DNA of 64,000 nucleotides from Vasconcelosia minhoensis LEGE 07310 (GTDB lineage Bacteria; Cyanobacteriota; Cyanobacteriia; Phormidesmidales; Phormidesmidaceae): NCBI RefSeq assembly GCF_015207255.1, contig NZ_JADEXG010000006.1, positions 1 to 64,000 of the forward strand, read 5' to 3'. Shown piece by piece: positions 1 to 8,087 of this stretch (position 1 is its first letter; each line of letters starts with the position of its first letter). The notes under the pieces were generated by a model. It saw only the letters and a program-made list of their open reading frames with translations, ran no database searches and was not told where the DNA came from. The position numbers and the translations under genes were made by a program.

Positions 1-2
1 GG

Positions 3-785
3 GGCAGTCTGGCCCTGGGGCTGACCGGGCTGGGCGGGTTCTGGCTGGCCCAAAGAGCGATCCATCCGGTGGAGCGCAGCTATGAACAGCTGAAGCAGTT
101 TACCGCCGATGCCTCCCACGAACTCAGGGGGCCGCTGACGGCGATTACTACTTCGGTTGAGGTGATGCAAAAACATCCTGAGCGGGTACATGACAAAGAT
201 CGAAAAAAGCTCAGCGCGATCGCCAGCGCGGCGACCCAGCTTCATACCCTGGCCGAAGACCTGCTACTGCTGGCCCGGATGGATGCTCAGGCGATCGCTG
301 CCCCCCCCCAAAAGGTCGATCTCAATGCCCTCCTGCACCGGACTGTCGAGTTTCACCGCCCGGCGGCCCAGGCTAAAGCGATCGCGCTTCAGTTCGAAGA
401 AAAAGCGATGCTCAGCGTACTGGGCTATCCGCTGCCGCTCAGCCGACTGTTTGCCAACCTAATTCAAAATGCGCTGCACTACACCCCCCAGGGTCAGGTC
501 ATCGTTACCCTCAGCCAAAGCCGCCGTTCGGCCCATGTCTGCGTCGCTGACACCGGTATTGGCATTGCCGAGGCCGAGTTTCCTTGTCTGTTCGACCGCT
601 TCTGGCGAGCCGACAAAGCCCGCTCGCGCCGGATTGGCGGTAGCGGGCTAGGGCTGGCGATTGTCAAAGCGATTACGCAACAGCACCGGGGCAAAATCTC
701 GGTCAGCAGCCAGGTCAACGTCGGCAGCACTTTCCATGTTTACTTACCGCTGGTGAGCAGCGACGGGTCAATGTCTCCAGGCTAG
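3..785 (+). CDS. sensor histidine kinase, 3' part (5' end outside window)
   Basis: The frame is open from the window edge, so the gene is cut at its 5' side. What remains starts inside a hydrophobic segment (membrane anchor, ending around WLAQRAIHPVER) followed directly by a HisKA domain with the phospho-acceptor box SHELRGPLTAI, then a HATPase_c domain with N box (NLIQNALHYTP), G1 box (DTGIGIAE), F box (LFDRFWRAD) and G2 box (GSGLGLAIVKAI). All catalytic boxes are intact, so this should be an active membrane-bound two-component kinase of the EnvZ/PhoR-like group. The cognate regulator is presumably upstream, outside the window. A GTG codon at 69 lies in frame but falls after the membrane segment and is unlikely to be the true start. 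Confidence 0.93.
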   Translation, partial: GSLALGLTGLGGFWLAQRAIHPVERSYEQLKQFTADASHELRGPLTAITTSVEVMQKHPERVHDKDRKKLSAIASAATQLHTLAEDLLLLARMDAQAIAAPPQKVDLNALLHRTVEFHRPAAQAKAIALQFEEKAMLSVLGYPLPLSRLFANLIQNALHYTPQGQVIVTLSQSRRSAHVCVADTGIGIAEAEFPCLFDRFWRADKARSRRIGGSGLGLAIVKAITQQHRGKISVSSQVNVGSTFHVYLPLVSSDGSMSPG

Positions 786-812
786 CTGCTCAAACTGACC
801 CCTCCAATGGGC

Positions 813-1019
813 TTAACTTAACAAGTCACCAATGCGATCTCGCGTCTGATAGTCGTTCTGCGCTAGCTGCTGCTCAGCGCATTCCCAATCGCGACCAGAG
901 ATAAACTGGCAGAGGACATAGATCGGCTGCTGCCGGTCGATTTTGCCCTGGGCAACCAGACTGCGCGCGTCCTGGCGTAGCCGATTGAGCGTGTAAGTGC
1001 GGTATAACTTAGCCTGCAT
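813..1019 (-). CDS. DUF4327 family small protein
   Basis: A 68-residue protein with the pattern I associate with the cyanobacterial DUF4327 family: an N-terminal YTLNRLRQDARSLV helix, then the block QQPIYVLCQFI, an acidic/aromatic stretch with a conserved Cys (WECAEQQL) and a C-terminal DRIGDLL. Function is unknown. It is soluble, with no signal peptide. It stands convergent to the upstream histidine kinase and divergent from the SDR gene at 1142, with about 120 bases between them for both promoters. Confidence 0.75.
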   Translation of the reverse strand: MQAKLYRTYTLNRLRQDARSLVAQGKIDRQQPIYVLCQFISGRDWECAEQQLAQNDYQTRDRIGDLLS

Positions 1020-1141
1020 GGTATGTCCTTATCTGGGTGTGAGTCGCGGGGCTCGAACGGCCCTATCTCAAAGACTACCGGCCAAACCTGAGGAAAGTCT
1101 GAGGAAAATGTATTTTTCTATACAAAAAACTAATCACTAAT

Positions 1142-1912
1142 ATGAGTTTATTTCCAGGCATCGCGAACGCCAGCGCCCTGATCGTGGGGGCAAGTCGGGG
1201 CATTGGCCTGGGCTTTGTTCGCCGCCTGCTGCAAGAACCTGCGCTAAAGATGCTGTTCGTGACCTATCGCCGTCCTGACTCAGCGGCAGCACTGCTTGCG
1301 CTCGCCGACCAGTTTCCGCGTCGGCTGCACTGCCTGCCGATGGATATCACCGACGAAGCTCAGATTGCCACCGCGATCGCCAAAATCCAAACGACCACTC
1401 AACGCCTGCATCTGGTGATCAACTGTGTGGGGTTTCTCCATGACGGGGCTCAGCAGCCGGAAAAAAGCCTGCGGCAGATCCAGGCCGAGCCCCTGCTGCG
1501 CTACTTTCAGGTCAACAGCGTTGGCGCGATTCTCTTAGCCAAGCTGCTGCTGCCGCTGCTCAATCACTCAGAGCGCAGCCGGTTTGCCACCCTCTCGGCC
1601 AAGATTGGCAGCATCGAGGACAATCGGCTGGGCGGCTGGTACGGCTACCGCGCCTCTAAAGCCGCACTGAATATGCTACTCAAGACAGCGGCGATTGAGT
1701 ACCGCCGCAAAAGCCCTCAGACCCTAGTGGTCATGCTCCATCCGGGTACCACGGATACGCAGCTGTCCCAGCCGTTTCAGCGCAACCTGCCGCCCGAGCA
1801 GCTGTTTTCAGTCGAGCGCACGGTCGAGCAGCTGATCGAGGTATTGCAAAATCTGGAAGCGACCGACAGCGGCGCTTTCTTTTCCTGGGATGGGAGTCGG
1901 CTGCCCTGGTGA
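1142..1912 (+). CDS. short-chain dehydrogenase/reductase (C-factor-like)
   Basis: A 256-residue SDR enzyme. The NAD(P)-binding glycine motif is seen at residues 16-23 (GASRGIGL), followed by an acidic MDIT segment binding the adenine, NCVGFLHDG (the NNAG-equivalent), and the catalytic YRASK tetrad motif near residue 176 in GWYGYRASKAALNM. The C-terminal MLHPGTTDTQLSQPFQ region is typical of the CsgA/C-factor subgroup of SDRs, which are uncharacterised in cyanobacteria. Start at the first ATG, after an A/T-rich stretch. The neighbour at 1921 converges with an 8-base gap. Substrate cannot be told from sequence. Confidence 0.88.
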   Translation: MSLFPGIANASALIVGASRGIGLGFVRRLLQEPALKMLFVTYRRPDSAAALLALADQFPRRLHCLPMDITDEAQIATAIAKIQTTTQRLHLVINCVGFLHDGAQQPEKSLRQIQAEPLLRYFQVNSVGAILLAKLLLPLLNHSERSRFATLSAKIGSIEDNRLGGWYGYRASKAALNMLLKTAAIEYRRKSPQTLVVMLHPGTTDTQLSQPFQRNLPPEQLFSVERTVEQLIEVLQNLEATDSGAFFSWDGSRLPW

Positions 1913-1920
1913 ACAGTCCG

Positions 1921-2925
1921 CTATCGAGCGGCCAGCCCAACTTTTTTAAGCAGTCGCTGCACTTTACTCTGAGCGGGCTTTTGGTAGTCACGGGGTGAAC
2001 CAGAGAACTGCGGACGCTGCTCAGGCGCGTGCAGATAGCGGTAGTAGAGAAAGAGGTCGCGGTAAGGAAAGCCGATGTTTTGCCCTTCGCACAGCTGGCG
2101 AAAATAGCCGGAACCCACACCAATGTAGTGCAGGTAGGTGAGCGGTTCGCCTTGGTCAAACAGGACGTGGTCCTGCTCTATAAAATGGGGCGAGGTGACG
2201 CAGCAGCCGGTGCGCCGCTCGGCAGGCAGGCTGCGAGCCAGGTTGATCGCCCTAATGTTCGATTTCATCACTAAGTAGTTCAAAATCGACTGGTCCGGGC
2301 CGTTGGGATAGAGGATGGCAGCGTCTCCGGCCTGGAGCTGGTTCAGCAGGGTCGCCAGCTGCTGATCGCTAAACAGTCCCCGCTTAGACGCAAACAGCCC
2401 GGCACAAAAAATTTCGGTCTCTAGGCGCGATCGCGAAAATACCTCAGTCAGCTGGCTAGCCTGAACGTCATAGACGTGGCTAAGGTCCTTATATTGAAAA
2501 TCGTAGGTGACGAAATCGCAGTGGTCTAAGGCGGCAAAAAACGGCGCAAATGAGCCCATGGCCAAAATATCGGCATCGAGATAGATAAAGCGCTCAAACG
2601 GACCGTCAAAACAGCAAAACCGGCGATGCATTCCTAGCCGATTCACACCTCGCACGCCGCGCTGCTGCCAGCCGGCATAGGCGGTAGGATGGGCCTGCCA
2701 GATTTGGGCGGCATAGGTCTCCCACTTTTCCAAGATGGCTGCATCGTCAAACCACTGCACCTGGGGCCGGTCTTGGGTCGCCTGCCGGCACAGCTCAGTG
2801 CGGTCGTCGTAGGGGATAACACACACCGGTAGGTCAGCGCCAACATTGCGTTCTAAGCTGTTGAGGAGCGCAATCAGCTGGTCTTGAACGACGTCATTGG
2901 CCAGGATGTAAACACCGTTCGTCAT
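1921..2925 (-). CDS. Npun_R2821/R2822-type glycosyltransferase-like protein
   Basis: A 334-residue soluble protein resembling the cyanobacterial family named after Npun_R2821/Npun_R2822. The N-terminal part (GVYILANDVVQDQLIALLNSL) and the central FIYLDADILAMG give a GT-A fold with a DxD metal/nucleotide-sugar motif, as in family 8-like glycosyltransferases. A later HYIGVGSGYFR block resembles the HY/FxG signature seen near the end of GT8 enzymes. The acceptor and the sugar are unknown; members are often found near exopolysaccharide genes. It follows rpsU on the same strand but with about 190 bases and a stem-loop between them, so probably has its own promoter. Confidence 0.72.
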   Translation of the reverse strand: MTNGVYILANDVVQDQLIALLNSLERNVGADLPVCVIPYDDRTELCRQATQDRPQVQWFDDAAILEKWETYAAQIWQAHPTAYAGWQQRGVRGVNRLGMHRRFCCFDGPFERFIYLDADILAMGSFAPFFAALDHCDFVTYDFQYKDLSHVYDVQASQLTEVFSRSRLETEIFCAGLFASKRGLFSDQQLATLLNQLQAGDAAILYPNGPDQSILNYLVMKSNIRAINLARSLPAERRTGCCVTSPHFIEQDHVLFDQGEPLTYLHYIGVGSGYFRQLCEGQNIGFPYRDLFLYYRYLHAPEQRPQFSGSPRDYQKPAQSKVQRLLKKVGLAAR

Positions 2926-3062
2926 CAGGAGGCCTCTAGAAAAGAGTCGCTATGCGCTTCAATTATGGCTAACTGGAGCCGCCATCGGGGACAAAACGGC
3001 GTGAATTCATACAATCTCTGTAAAGCTGAAGCCGCGACAGGTAGGCGACAAACCTGCGATTG

Positions 3063-3095
3063 CCCCTAGCCACAGGCCAAGCCCAAGGCTAGAGG
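3063..3095 (-). terminator. stem-loop after rpsU, probable terminator
   Basis: Read on the minus strand, CCTCTAGCC and GGCTAGGGG form a nine-pair stem (one wobble) around a 15-base loop, 19 bases after the rpsU stop. There is no clean T tract after it, so factor-independent termination is only probable. Confidence 0.4.
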
Positions 3096-3113
3096 CTGAC
3101 GGGCTGCCGCGAG

Positions 3114-3302
3114 CTACCGCCGTGATCGCCGCTTGCGCTGACGCTGTCTTGCTAGCGCTTTACGCTTGTGTTTCTCAGGCGGTGTTTCAAAATATCGATT
3201 TTTCTTAATATCTTGAAAAATGCCCGCTCTCACAACCTTGCGCTTAAACCGTCTGAGCGCCGCTTCGAGATTCTCGTCCTGTCCGAGGACAACTTGAGCC
3301 AT
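3114..3302 (-). CDS. rpsU: 30S ribosomal protein S21
   Basis: Small basic 62-residue protein. N-terminal VVLGQDENLEAALRRFKR, the FQDIKKNRYFETPPEKHKRK core and the Lys/Arg-rich tail are diagnostic of bS21, a small-subunit protein that lies close to the 3' end of 16S rRNA. It lies downstream of a cyanobacterial RRM-protein gene on the same strand, an arrangement known from Anabaena (rbp-rps21). Its ribosome binding site is exceptionally complete (see the separate entry at 3308-3318), unlike those of most neighbours, which hints at translational autoregulation. Confidence 0.97.
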   Translation of the reverse strand: MAQVVLGQDENLEAALRRFKRKVVRAGIFQDIKKNRYFETPPEKHKRKALARQRQRKRRSRR

Positions 3303-3307
3303 GCCGT

Positions 3308-3318
3308 ATCACCTCCTT
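3308..3318 (-). promoter_or_regulatory. extended Shine-Dalgarno of rpsU
   Basis: On the minus strand the 11 bases AAGGAGGTGAT end 5 bases before the rpsU ATG. They match the full complement of the canonical 3' tail of bacterial 16S rRNA (ATCACCTCCTT). Nearby ribosomal genes rpsN and rpsP show little or no such motif, so this site stands out. Confidence 0.85.
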
Positions 3319-3440
3319 AAATAGCGTTTAAAATATTGATTATTGAGACTGTTCGGTTCGCGTTAGCTAGTGAGCGGTAGCTTAGCCGCTTCGGCTTTCT
3401 ATTCCCAGTTTTCTATCTTAAGGCAAACAAAACAGAAAGA

Positions 3441-3459
3441 GGCAGACGCTTTGCCTGCC
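3441..3459 (-). terminator. possible attenuator hairpin between rbp and rpsU
   Basis: On the minus strand GGCAG and CTGCC form a short GC stem around a 9-base loop, followed by a T-rich run (TCTTTCTGTTTTGTTT). It sits in the 223-base gap between the RNA-binding protein gene and rpsU, where partial termination would let the two genes be made in unequal amounts. Confidence 0.45.
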
Positions 3460-3525
3460 CCTCCTGATTTGGATCAAATTACCGAGCGGTCACGAAAGAC
3501 AATTCAAACAAAATTCAGAGTCTAT

Positions 3526-3807
3526 CTAGCTCCAGCCACCTCCAGAAGGGGGTCTCCGACGCTGCTCACGAGGCTTGGCCTTGTTGACTCGCAGCTCACG
3601 ACCCATCCATTCAGCTCCATCCAGGGCTTCGATCGACGCCGTTTCCTGAGCTTCTTCTTCCATCTCGACAAAAGCAAATCCCCGGGGGCGACCCGTTTCA
3701 CGATCGGTCGGCAGCGTAATGCGCTTGACTTTGCCGTACTCAGTAAAAACCTGCTCGAGATCTTCCTCTGTAGCCGTGTAGGACAAATTGCCCACGTAAA
3801 TTGACAT
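3526..3807 (-). CDS. cyanobacterial RRM RNA-binding protein (Rbp)
   Basis: One RRM domain (93 residues with the chosen start). RNP2 is IYVGNL at residues 3-8 and RNP1 is RGFAFVEM near residues 43-50, followed by a short Arg/Pro/Gly tail (REQRRRPPSGGGWS). This is the domain plan of the cyanobacterial Rbp family, single-stranded RNA-binding proteins often induced by cold. An in-frame ATG eight codons upstream exists, but MSIYVGNLSY is the family N-terminus and has a purine-rich site (GGAGAGAGG) in front of it, so the start at 3807 is preferred. It is the first gene of the rbp-rpsU pair. Confidence 0.93.
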   Translation of the reverse strand: MSIYVGNLSYTATEEDLEQVFTEYGKVKRITLPTDRETGRPRGFAFVEMEEEAQETASIEALDGAEWMGRELRVNKAKPREQRRRPPSGGGWS

Positions 3808-3999
3808 GGCCTGTAGCCTCTCTCCAAACATTGAAAGAGACGAGAGCCCAAATTTTGGAAGAATAGCCTGCTAAATATATGCTAAATATACTCAGAGACC
3901 CTGCCGAAAATGAGCTTCCCGTCACTGACCCCCACAATAGCACAGAAATCGGCGTTTATTGAGCCATAAACCAGGATTTTTAATGCCGTCAGACCGCCG

Positions 4000-5211
4000 C
4001 TAACGGTTGGCTGAGCGGGTTTTTTCTGCCCACACCCGAGTCGGTAGCCCCCAGACGTAGATAAATCCTTCAGCAGCCCGATGGTCAAACTGGTCGTCAG
4101 CGCTATAGGTCGCCAGCGCTTCCGAATAGAGGGCATTGGTAGACTTACGCCCGGCCAGGGTAGCGTTGCCTTTGAATAGCTTGACTCGTACGGTGCCTGA
4201 AACCTGAGCCTGAGTCTGCTGGATGAAAGCGTCTAGGGCCGCCTTGAGGGGGCTAAACCAGAGGCCGTTATAAATCAGTTCGCTGTAGGTCTGCTCGATG
4301 CCGCGCTTATAGTGGGTGACGTCGCCCGTCAGGGTGAGACTTTCCAGATCTCGATGGGCGGCGATCAGCACGAGCAGGGCCGGGGCCTCATAGATTTCGC
4401 GAGACTTGATCCCGACCAGCCGGTTTTCGATCATGTCGATCCGGCCGACGCCGTGGCGGCCAGCCAGCTGATTGAGCTGGGTAATCAGCTCCACCGGGCT
4501 TAGGGCATGGCCGTTGAGGCTAACTGGTTTGCCCTGCTCAAAGCCGATTTCAATGTATTCGGGCTGGTCGGGCGTATCGGCGATCGCGGTGGTGATCGCA
4601 AAGACTTCCTCCAGCGGCTCGTTCCAGGGATTTTCCAGCGGCCCGGCTTCGATGCTGCGGCCCAGCAGGTTGCGGTCGATGCTGTAGGGAGACGACTTTT
4701 TAACCGGGAAGCTGAGGCCAAACTGTTCGCCATAGGCAATCGTCTCTTCTCGGCCCATACCCCATTCGCGGGCCGGAGCCAACACCTTGATATTTGGATT
4801 GAGGGCCGCGATCGCGACGTCAAACCGGACCTGATCGTTCCCCTTGCCGGTACAGCCGTGGGCCACAGCGTCTGCCCCATAGGTTTCAGCGGCTTCTACC
4901 AGGAGCTTAGCGATCAGCGGTCGGGCCAGCGCCGTGGAGAGGGGATAGCGGTTTTCGTACAGGGCGTTGGCCTGAATGGCAGGAAAGGCGTAGTCTTCGA
5001 TAAACGCTGTCGTCACATCGCTGACTAAGGATTCCGAAGCGCCGCAGTCCAACGCTTTTTTGCGAATCGGTTCAAGCTCATCGCCCTGTCCCAAGTCCGC
5101 CGCCAGCGTGATCACCTCTTTCACACCAAACTCTTTTTTAAGATAGGGAATACAGACGGTAGTATCGACCCCGCCCGAGTATGCCAAAACGACTTTGTTT
5201 GCTCGACTCAT
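4000..5211 (-). CDS. argG: argininosuccinate synthase
   Basis: 403 residues, the normal family length. It joins citrulline and aspartate with ATP to form argininosuccinate in arginine synthesis. The N-terminal PP-loop [11 protein letters not shown], the [15 protein letters not shown] substrate-binding segment and the [17 protein letters not shown] block are characteristic. The usual motif reads SGGLDTS; here it is SGGVDTT, a mild variant seen in cyanobacteria. It stands divergent from the glycosyltransferase gene at 5379 with about 170 bases between, and about 190 bases separate it from rbp downstream. Confidence 0.97.
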   Translation of the reverse strand: MSRANKVVLAYSGGVDTTVCIPYLKKEFGVKEVITLAADLGQGDELEPIRKKALDCGASESLVSDVTTAFIEDYAFPAIQANALYENRYPLSTALARPLIAKLLVEAAETYGADAVAHGCTGKGNDQVRFDVAIAALNPNIKVLAPAREWGMGREETIAYGEQFGLSFPVKKSSPYSIDRNLLGRSIEAGPLENPWNEPLEEVFAITTAIADTPDQPEYIEIGFEQGKPVSLNGHALSPVELITQLNQLAGRHGVGRIDMIENRLVGIKSREIYEAPALLVLIAAHRDLESLTLTGDVTHYKRGIEQTYSELIYNGLWFSPLKAALDAFIQQTQAQVSGTVRVKLFKGNATLAGRKSTNALYSEALATYSADDQFDHRAAEGFIYVWGLPTRVWAEKTRSANR

Positions 5212-5378
5212 GGGACCTGCTTGATGAATAGGATTAACGGCTTCTTATTATTACAGCCCAGCCTGCCGATCCCAAAAGTCGTTCCATCATCTGATGACAA
5301 TTGGTCGCTATGATAGGGGACGCCATCCCAAAATGGCCGACAGAATTGCCCTGAAACCAGGCCCCAACGCCCTCAGCC

Positions 5379-6323
5379 ATGTTTTTTAGCGTTGTCATAC
5401 CCACCTACAACCGCCGACCGATTTTAGCCAAGTGCCTGCGCGCCCTAGAGCAGCAGACTCTTGCCCCAGCTGGGCCGGTCACGGGCTACGAAGTCGTCCT
5501 GGTAGACGATGGTTCCACCGATGGCACGGTGGCCTGGCTGCAAGCAAATGCGGCCGATTTTCCCCACCTCCGGCTGTTCGAGTGTGACCATGGGGGCGCC
5601 GCGATCGCGCGTAATGTTGGCGTCCAGCAGGCTAAGGGCGACACCATTGTTTTTATTGACAGCGATCTGGTCATCCTAGACTCATTCTTGCAGCATCACG
5701 CCGAGCGCCTTCAGACCTACCGACAGACCCACGGAAACGATCGTGCCTTTACCTATGGCCGTGTCGTCAATACCTGCAACTTTGACCGGCCCACCGCTGA
5801 GCCCTTCAAGCTGACGGACTATTCCCAGGCGTTTTTCGCAACGGGCAACGTCGCGATCGCGAAGCATTGGCTGATGGCAGCGGGCCTGTTTGACCCCCAG
5901 TTTACCCAGTACGGCTGGGAAGATCTGGAGCTGGGCGTCCGGCTCAAAAATTTGGGCCTGAGCCTGCTGAAATGTCCCGAAGCGGTCGGCTATCACTGGC
6001 ATCCGCCCTTTTCGGTCGAAGATCTGCCTGAGCTGATCGACAAAGAAATCCAGCGGGCGCGGATGGGACTGGTGTTTTATCAAAAGCACCCTACCTTTGA
6101 CGTGCGGCTGATGATCCAGCTCACCTGGTTTCACCGGCTGCTCTGGGGACTGCTCTCCGGCGGCGGCACGCTGAATGAACGCAGCCTGGCCCCGGTCCTA
6201 CGCTGGCTGATCCGCAGCGGACGACCCCAGCTTTCCGAAGAGCTATCCCGGATTTTTCTCAACTGGTACCACGTCCGGGCGGTCTACGCTGCCTATCAGG
6301 AAGCCTTAACGAAACCTGGCTAA
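5379..6323 (+). CDS. family 2 glycosyltransferase
   Basis: 314 residues, GT-A fold. N-terminal SVVIPTYNRRPILAKCL with VDDGSTDGT binds the nucleotide sugar; HGGAAIARNVGV and the metal-binding DSD (FIDSDLVIL) follow. The later QYGWEDLELGVRLKNLG block, with the ED dyad typical of a catalytic base, resembles chondroitin-polymerase/galactosyltransferase-like GT2 enzymes. There are no membrane segments, so it should act on the cytoplasmic side. No obvious pathway partner is next to it; the product is unknown. Confidence 0.88.
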   Translation: MFFSVVIPTYNRRPILAKCLRALEQQTLAPAGPVTGYEVVLVDDGSTDGTVAWLQANAADFPHLRLFECDHGGAAIARNVGVQQAKGDTIVFIDSDLVILDSFLQHHAERLQTYRQTHGNDRAFTYGRVVNTCNFDRPTAEPFKLTDYSQAFFATGNVAIAKHWLMAAGLFDPQFTQYGWEDLELGVRLKNLGLSLLKCPEAVGYHWHPPFSVEDLPELIDKEIQRARMGLVFYQKHPTFDVRLMIQLTWFHRLLWGLLSGGGTLNERSLAPVLRWLIRSGRPQLSEELSRIFLNWYHVRAVYAAYQEALTKPG

Positions 6324-6365
6324 CGGTCTAGCCGGTCAGCTGTGTTGAACCAAAATCCATCTTTT

Positions 6366-6381
6366 TAGGTATGTATACCTA
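6366..6381. promoter_or_regulatory. perfect inverted repeat TAGGTAT-GT-ATACCTA
   Basis: A 16-base perfect palindromic pair of 7-base arms with a 2-base spacer lies about 90 bases before the hypothetical gene at 6471. The compact dyad looks like a binding site for a dimeric regulator. The same arms recur with a wider spacer at 26267-26300. Confidence 0.45.
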
Positions 6382-6470
6382 GTCAGTCTGAGCTAGCGTT
6401 AAGCGAATTAGAGACACACGGCCCAAAAGGTTAACTGTGAACGACGGCTGTTCGTCATCCCGTCTACTCT

Positions 6471-7097
6471 ATGGCCAATCTAAGGCGCGATCGCCCGCTG
6501 TCAGCCATGCACGTTGAAGTTGTCCAGCTCTTTCAAATGCTTGTAGAAGCAGGAGCCCAGCCCGGCACAGATTTTTCCTGTGACCTAGAAGCCAGGCTTT
6601 GCCGAATTAACGAGCGCGGCTTCCAGCTCTTGCAACGAGCCTATCCAGATCTGGACTGGTCAAGCATTTGCGACATGATGGAAACCGACCTGGAGCAGCC
6701 AGGCCATTATTTGAACGCGCATTTGGGCGTCGATTTCGTCGGGCAGATGCTGGCCCGGCTGGAAGATTGCTTGGTCAGCCTAGACGACGCCCCAGCTGCG
6801 AGCTACGTGCAACAGGTCCTGACTGGCGTCGAGCAGCGAACGGGCGTGCCCCTCTATTTGCTGCTCCAGCAGCGACTGTCGCTATCTCAGCAGGCCCGCC
6901 TAGAGCGCTTAATGCGGCATCCCACGGCCCAGCCCTGCTACGACTGGATTATTGATCTTGTCCTAGCAGCTGGTGGCGAACTCAGCGATGCGACGGTCTG
7001 CGCAGACGATATTTTGCTCACACAGCGGGGGCTAGAGCTGCTGTCTGCGGTCTGGATAGGGGACTACGATCTGTCTGAAGACCCTCAGCCTGCCTAA
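6471..7097 (+). CDS. hypothetical protein, 208 residues
   Basis: I do not recognise this protein. It is soluble, mainly helical and acidic, with no signal peptide or membrane segment; it contains several Leu-rich helices (VVQLFQMLVEAGAQP, LYLLLQQRLSLSQQARLERL) and scattered single cysteines without a metal motif. Codon use and the presence of a HIP1-like site near the start fit the neighbouring genes. The ATG at 6471 has no clear ribosome binding site; an ATG at 6507 is an alternative that would remove 12 residues. The upstream palindrome at 6366 may control it. Confidence 0.7.
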   Translation: MANLRRDRPLSAMHVEVVQLFQMLVEAGAQPGTDFSCDLEARLCRINERGFQLLQRAYPDLDWSSICDMMETDLEQPGHYLNAHLGVDFVGQMLARLEDCLVSLDDAPAASYVQQVLTGVEQRTGVPLYLLLQQRLSLSQQARLERLMRHPTAQPCYDWIIDLVLAAGGELSDATVCADDILLTQRGLELLSAVWIGDYDLSEDPQPA

Positions 7098-7169
7098 ATG
7101 AAAGCGCCTGATTCTAGCCATTTTGAATGATCCAAGTTTGAGCGTCTGGGGTTGAGCGTCTGGAGCGGG

Positions 7170-7937
7170 TTAACCCCCACCGTTCGATCTGCCCACGATG
7201 ACGACGGCTCCGGTCGTTTCCGACCGCTCGTTCGCCAAATATAGCGCTGCCTGGGCCGCCTGCTCAAACCGGTTGGGGCTTGCTGCTAATGCTTCCGGTA
7301 GGTACATCACCTGGCGAGCTAGCAGCGATCGCGGCTGCTCTAGCCCCGGCATAAACTCAGCATCAGCCCCCGCCGGGCTTAACCAGATTAGGTTGGCGCG
7401 AACGTTGCGCTGGGCAAACTCATTGGCAATCTCGCGCGTCATCGCCAGCACCCCACCTCGGCTGATCGCGATCGCGGACTGCGATCGCTTATCCTGTCCT
7501 GGCTCTGACACAACCAGGTTAATCACTAAGCCACTGCCGGACTGTCGGAGAAACGGTAGCGCATACTGACAGCAGAGGAAGGTTCCCTTCAAATTCACCT
7601 CGATCACCCGATCCCAGACGGCCTCAGACAGCTCAACCACAGAGCTATCCTGGGCGTGGGTATGACCGGCATGATTGAACAAAATATCTAGTCGTCCGTA
7701 GGTCGCGATCGTTTCATCGACGGTCGCTTTGACATCGGCGGCGAGGGAGATATCAGTTAGAAAAAAGTTTGCCTGGCCGCCCGCCTGTCGGATTTGCTCA
7801 ACCGTCATTCGTCCTTGCTCCGCATTGCGGCCGCAGACCACGACCCGAGCCCCCTGCCGCGCGAATAGCTTAGCGGTCTCTCGGCAGGGTCCAGGGCCGC
7901 TGCTGGTGACCAGCGCTACTTTCTGAGCTAAGCGCAT
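7170..7937 (-). CDS. SDR-fold protein with degraded active site
   Basis: A 255-residue SDR-family protein by overall pattern: VALVTSSGPGP at the N-terminus, LTDIS, DILFNHAGHTH, VIEVNLKGTFLCCQ, and a C-terminal NVRANLIWLSPAGADA. The Tyr of the catalytic YxxxK is replaced by Ile (residue 156) and the Lys by Arg (residue 160) in SAIAISRGG, and the cofactor glycine motif is altered (TSSGPGPC for TGxxxGIG). It is therefore probably not a functional dehydrogenase. The start at 7937 is chosen because GGAGGTGGC lies immediately before that ATG; an upstream in-frame ATG at 7985 lacks this. Confidence 0.85.
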   Translation of the reverse strand: MRLAQKVALVTSSGPGPCRETAKLFARQGARVVVCGRNAEQGRMTVEQIRQAGGQANFFLTDISLAADVKATVDETIATYGRLDILFNHAGHTHAQDSSVVELSEAVWDRVIEVNLKGTFLCCQYALPFLRQSGSGLVINLVVSEPGQDKRSQSAIAISRGGVLAMTREIANEFAQRNVRANLIWLSPAGADAEFMPGLEQPRSLLARQVMYLPEALAASPNRFEQAAQAALYLANERSETTGAVVIVGRSNGGG

Positions 7938-8087
7938 GCCACCTCCCAGGCAGCCATAGGATAGCGCTGCGGCAGGCCAAAGCAATCCTGCCTGCTGGGC
8001 AGTGAGCGGTAGCTCAAGGTTTTAAGCCCGGTCTGCAATAGCCCGGAGGCCCGAAAATGATGGAGCATGATCAATTTTGAGCGAATC

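Noticed and set aside
1049-1066. tRNA T-arm-like GCTCGAAC in the gap before the SDR gene
   Set aside because: No acceptor, D or anticodon stems could be built around it on either strand.
1731-2159. Long reverse open frame across SDR and glycosyltransferase gene ends
   Set aside because: It is antisense to the SDR 3' end and out of frame with the glycosyltransferase gene; composition is typical of a shadow frame.
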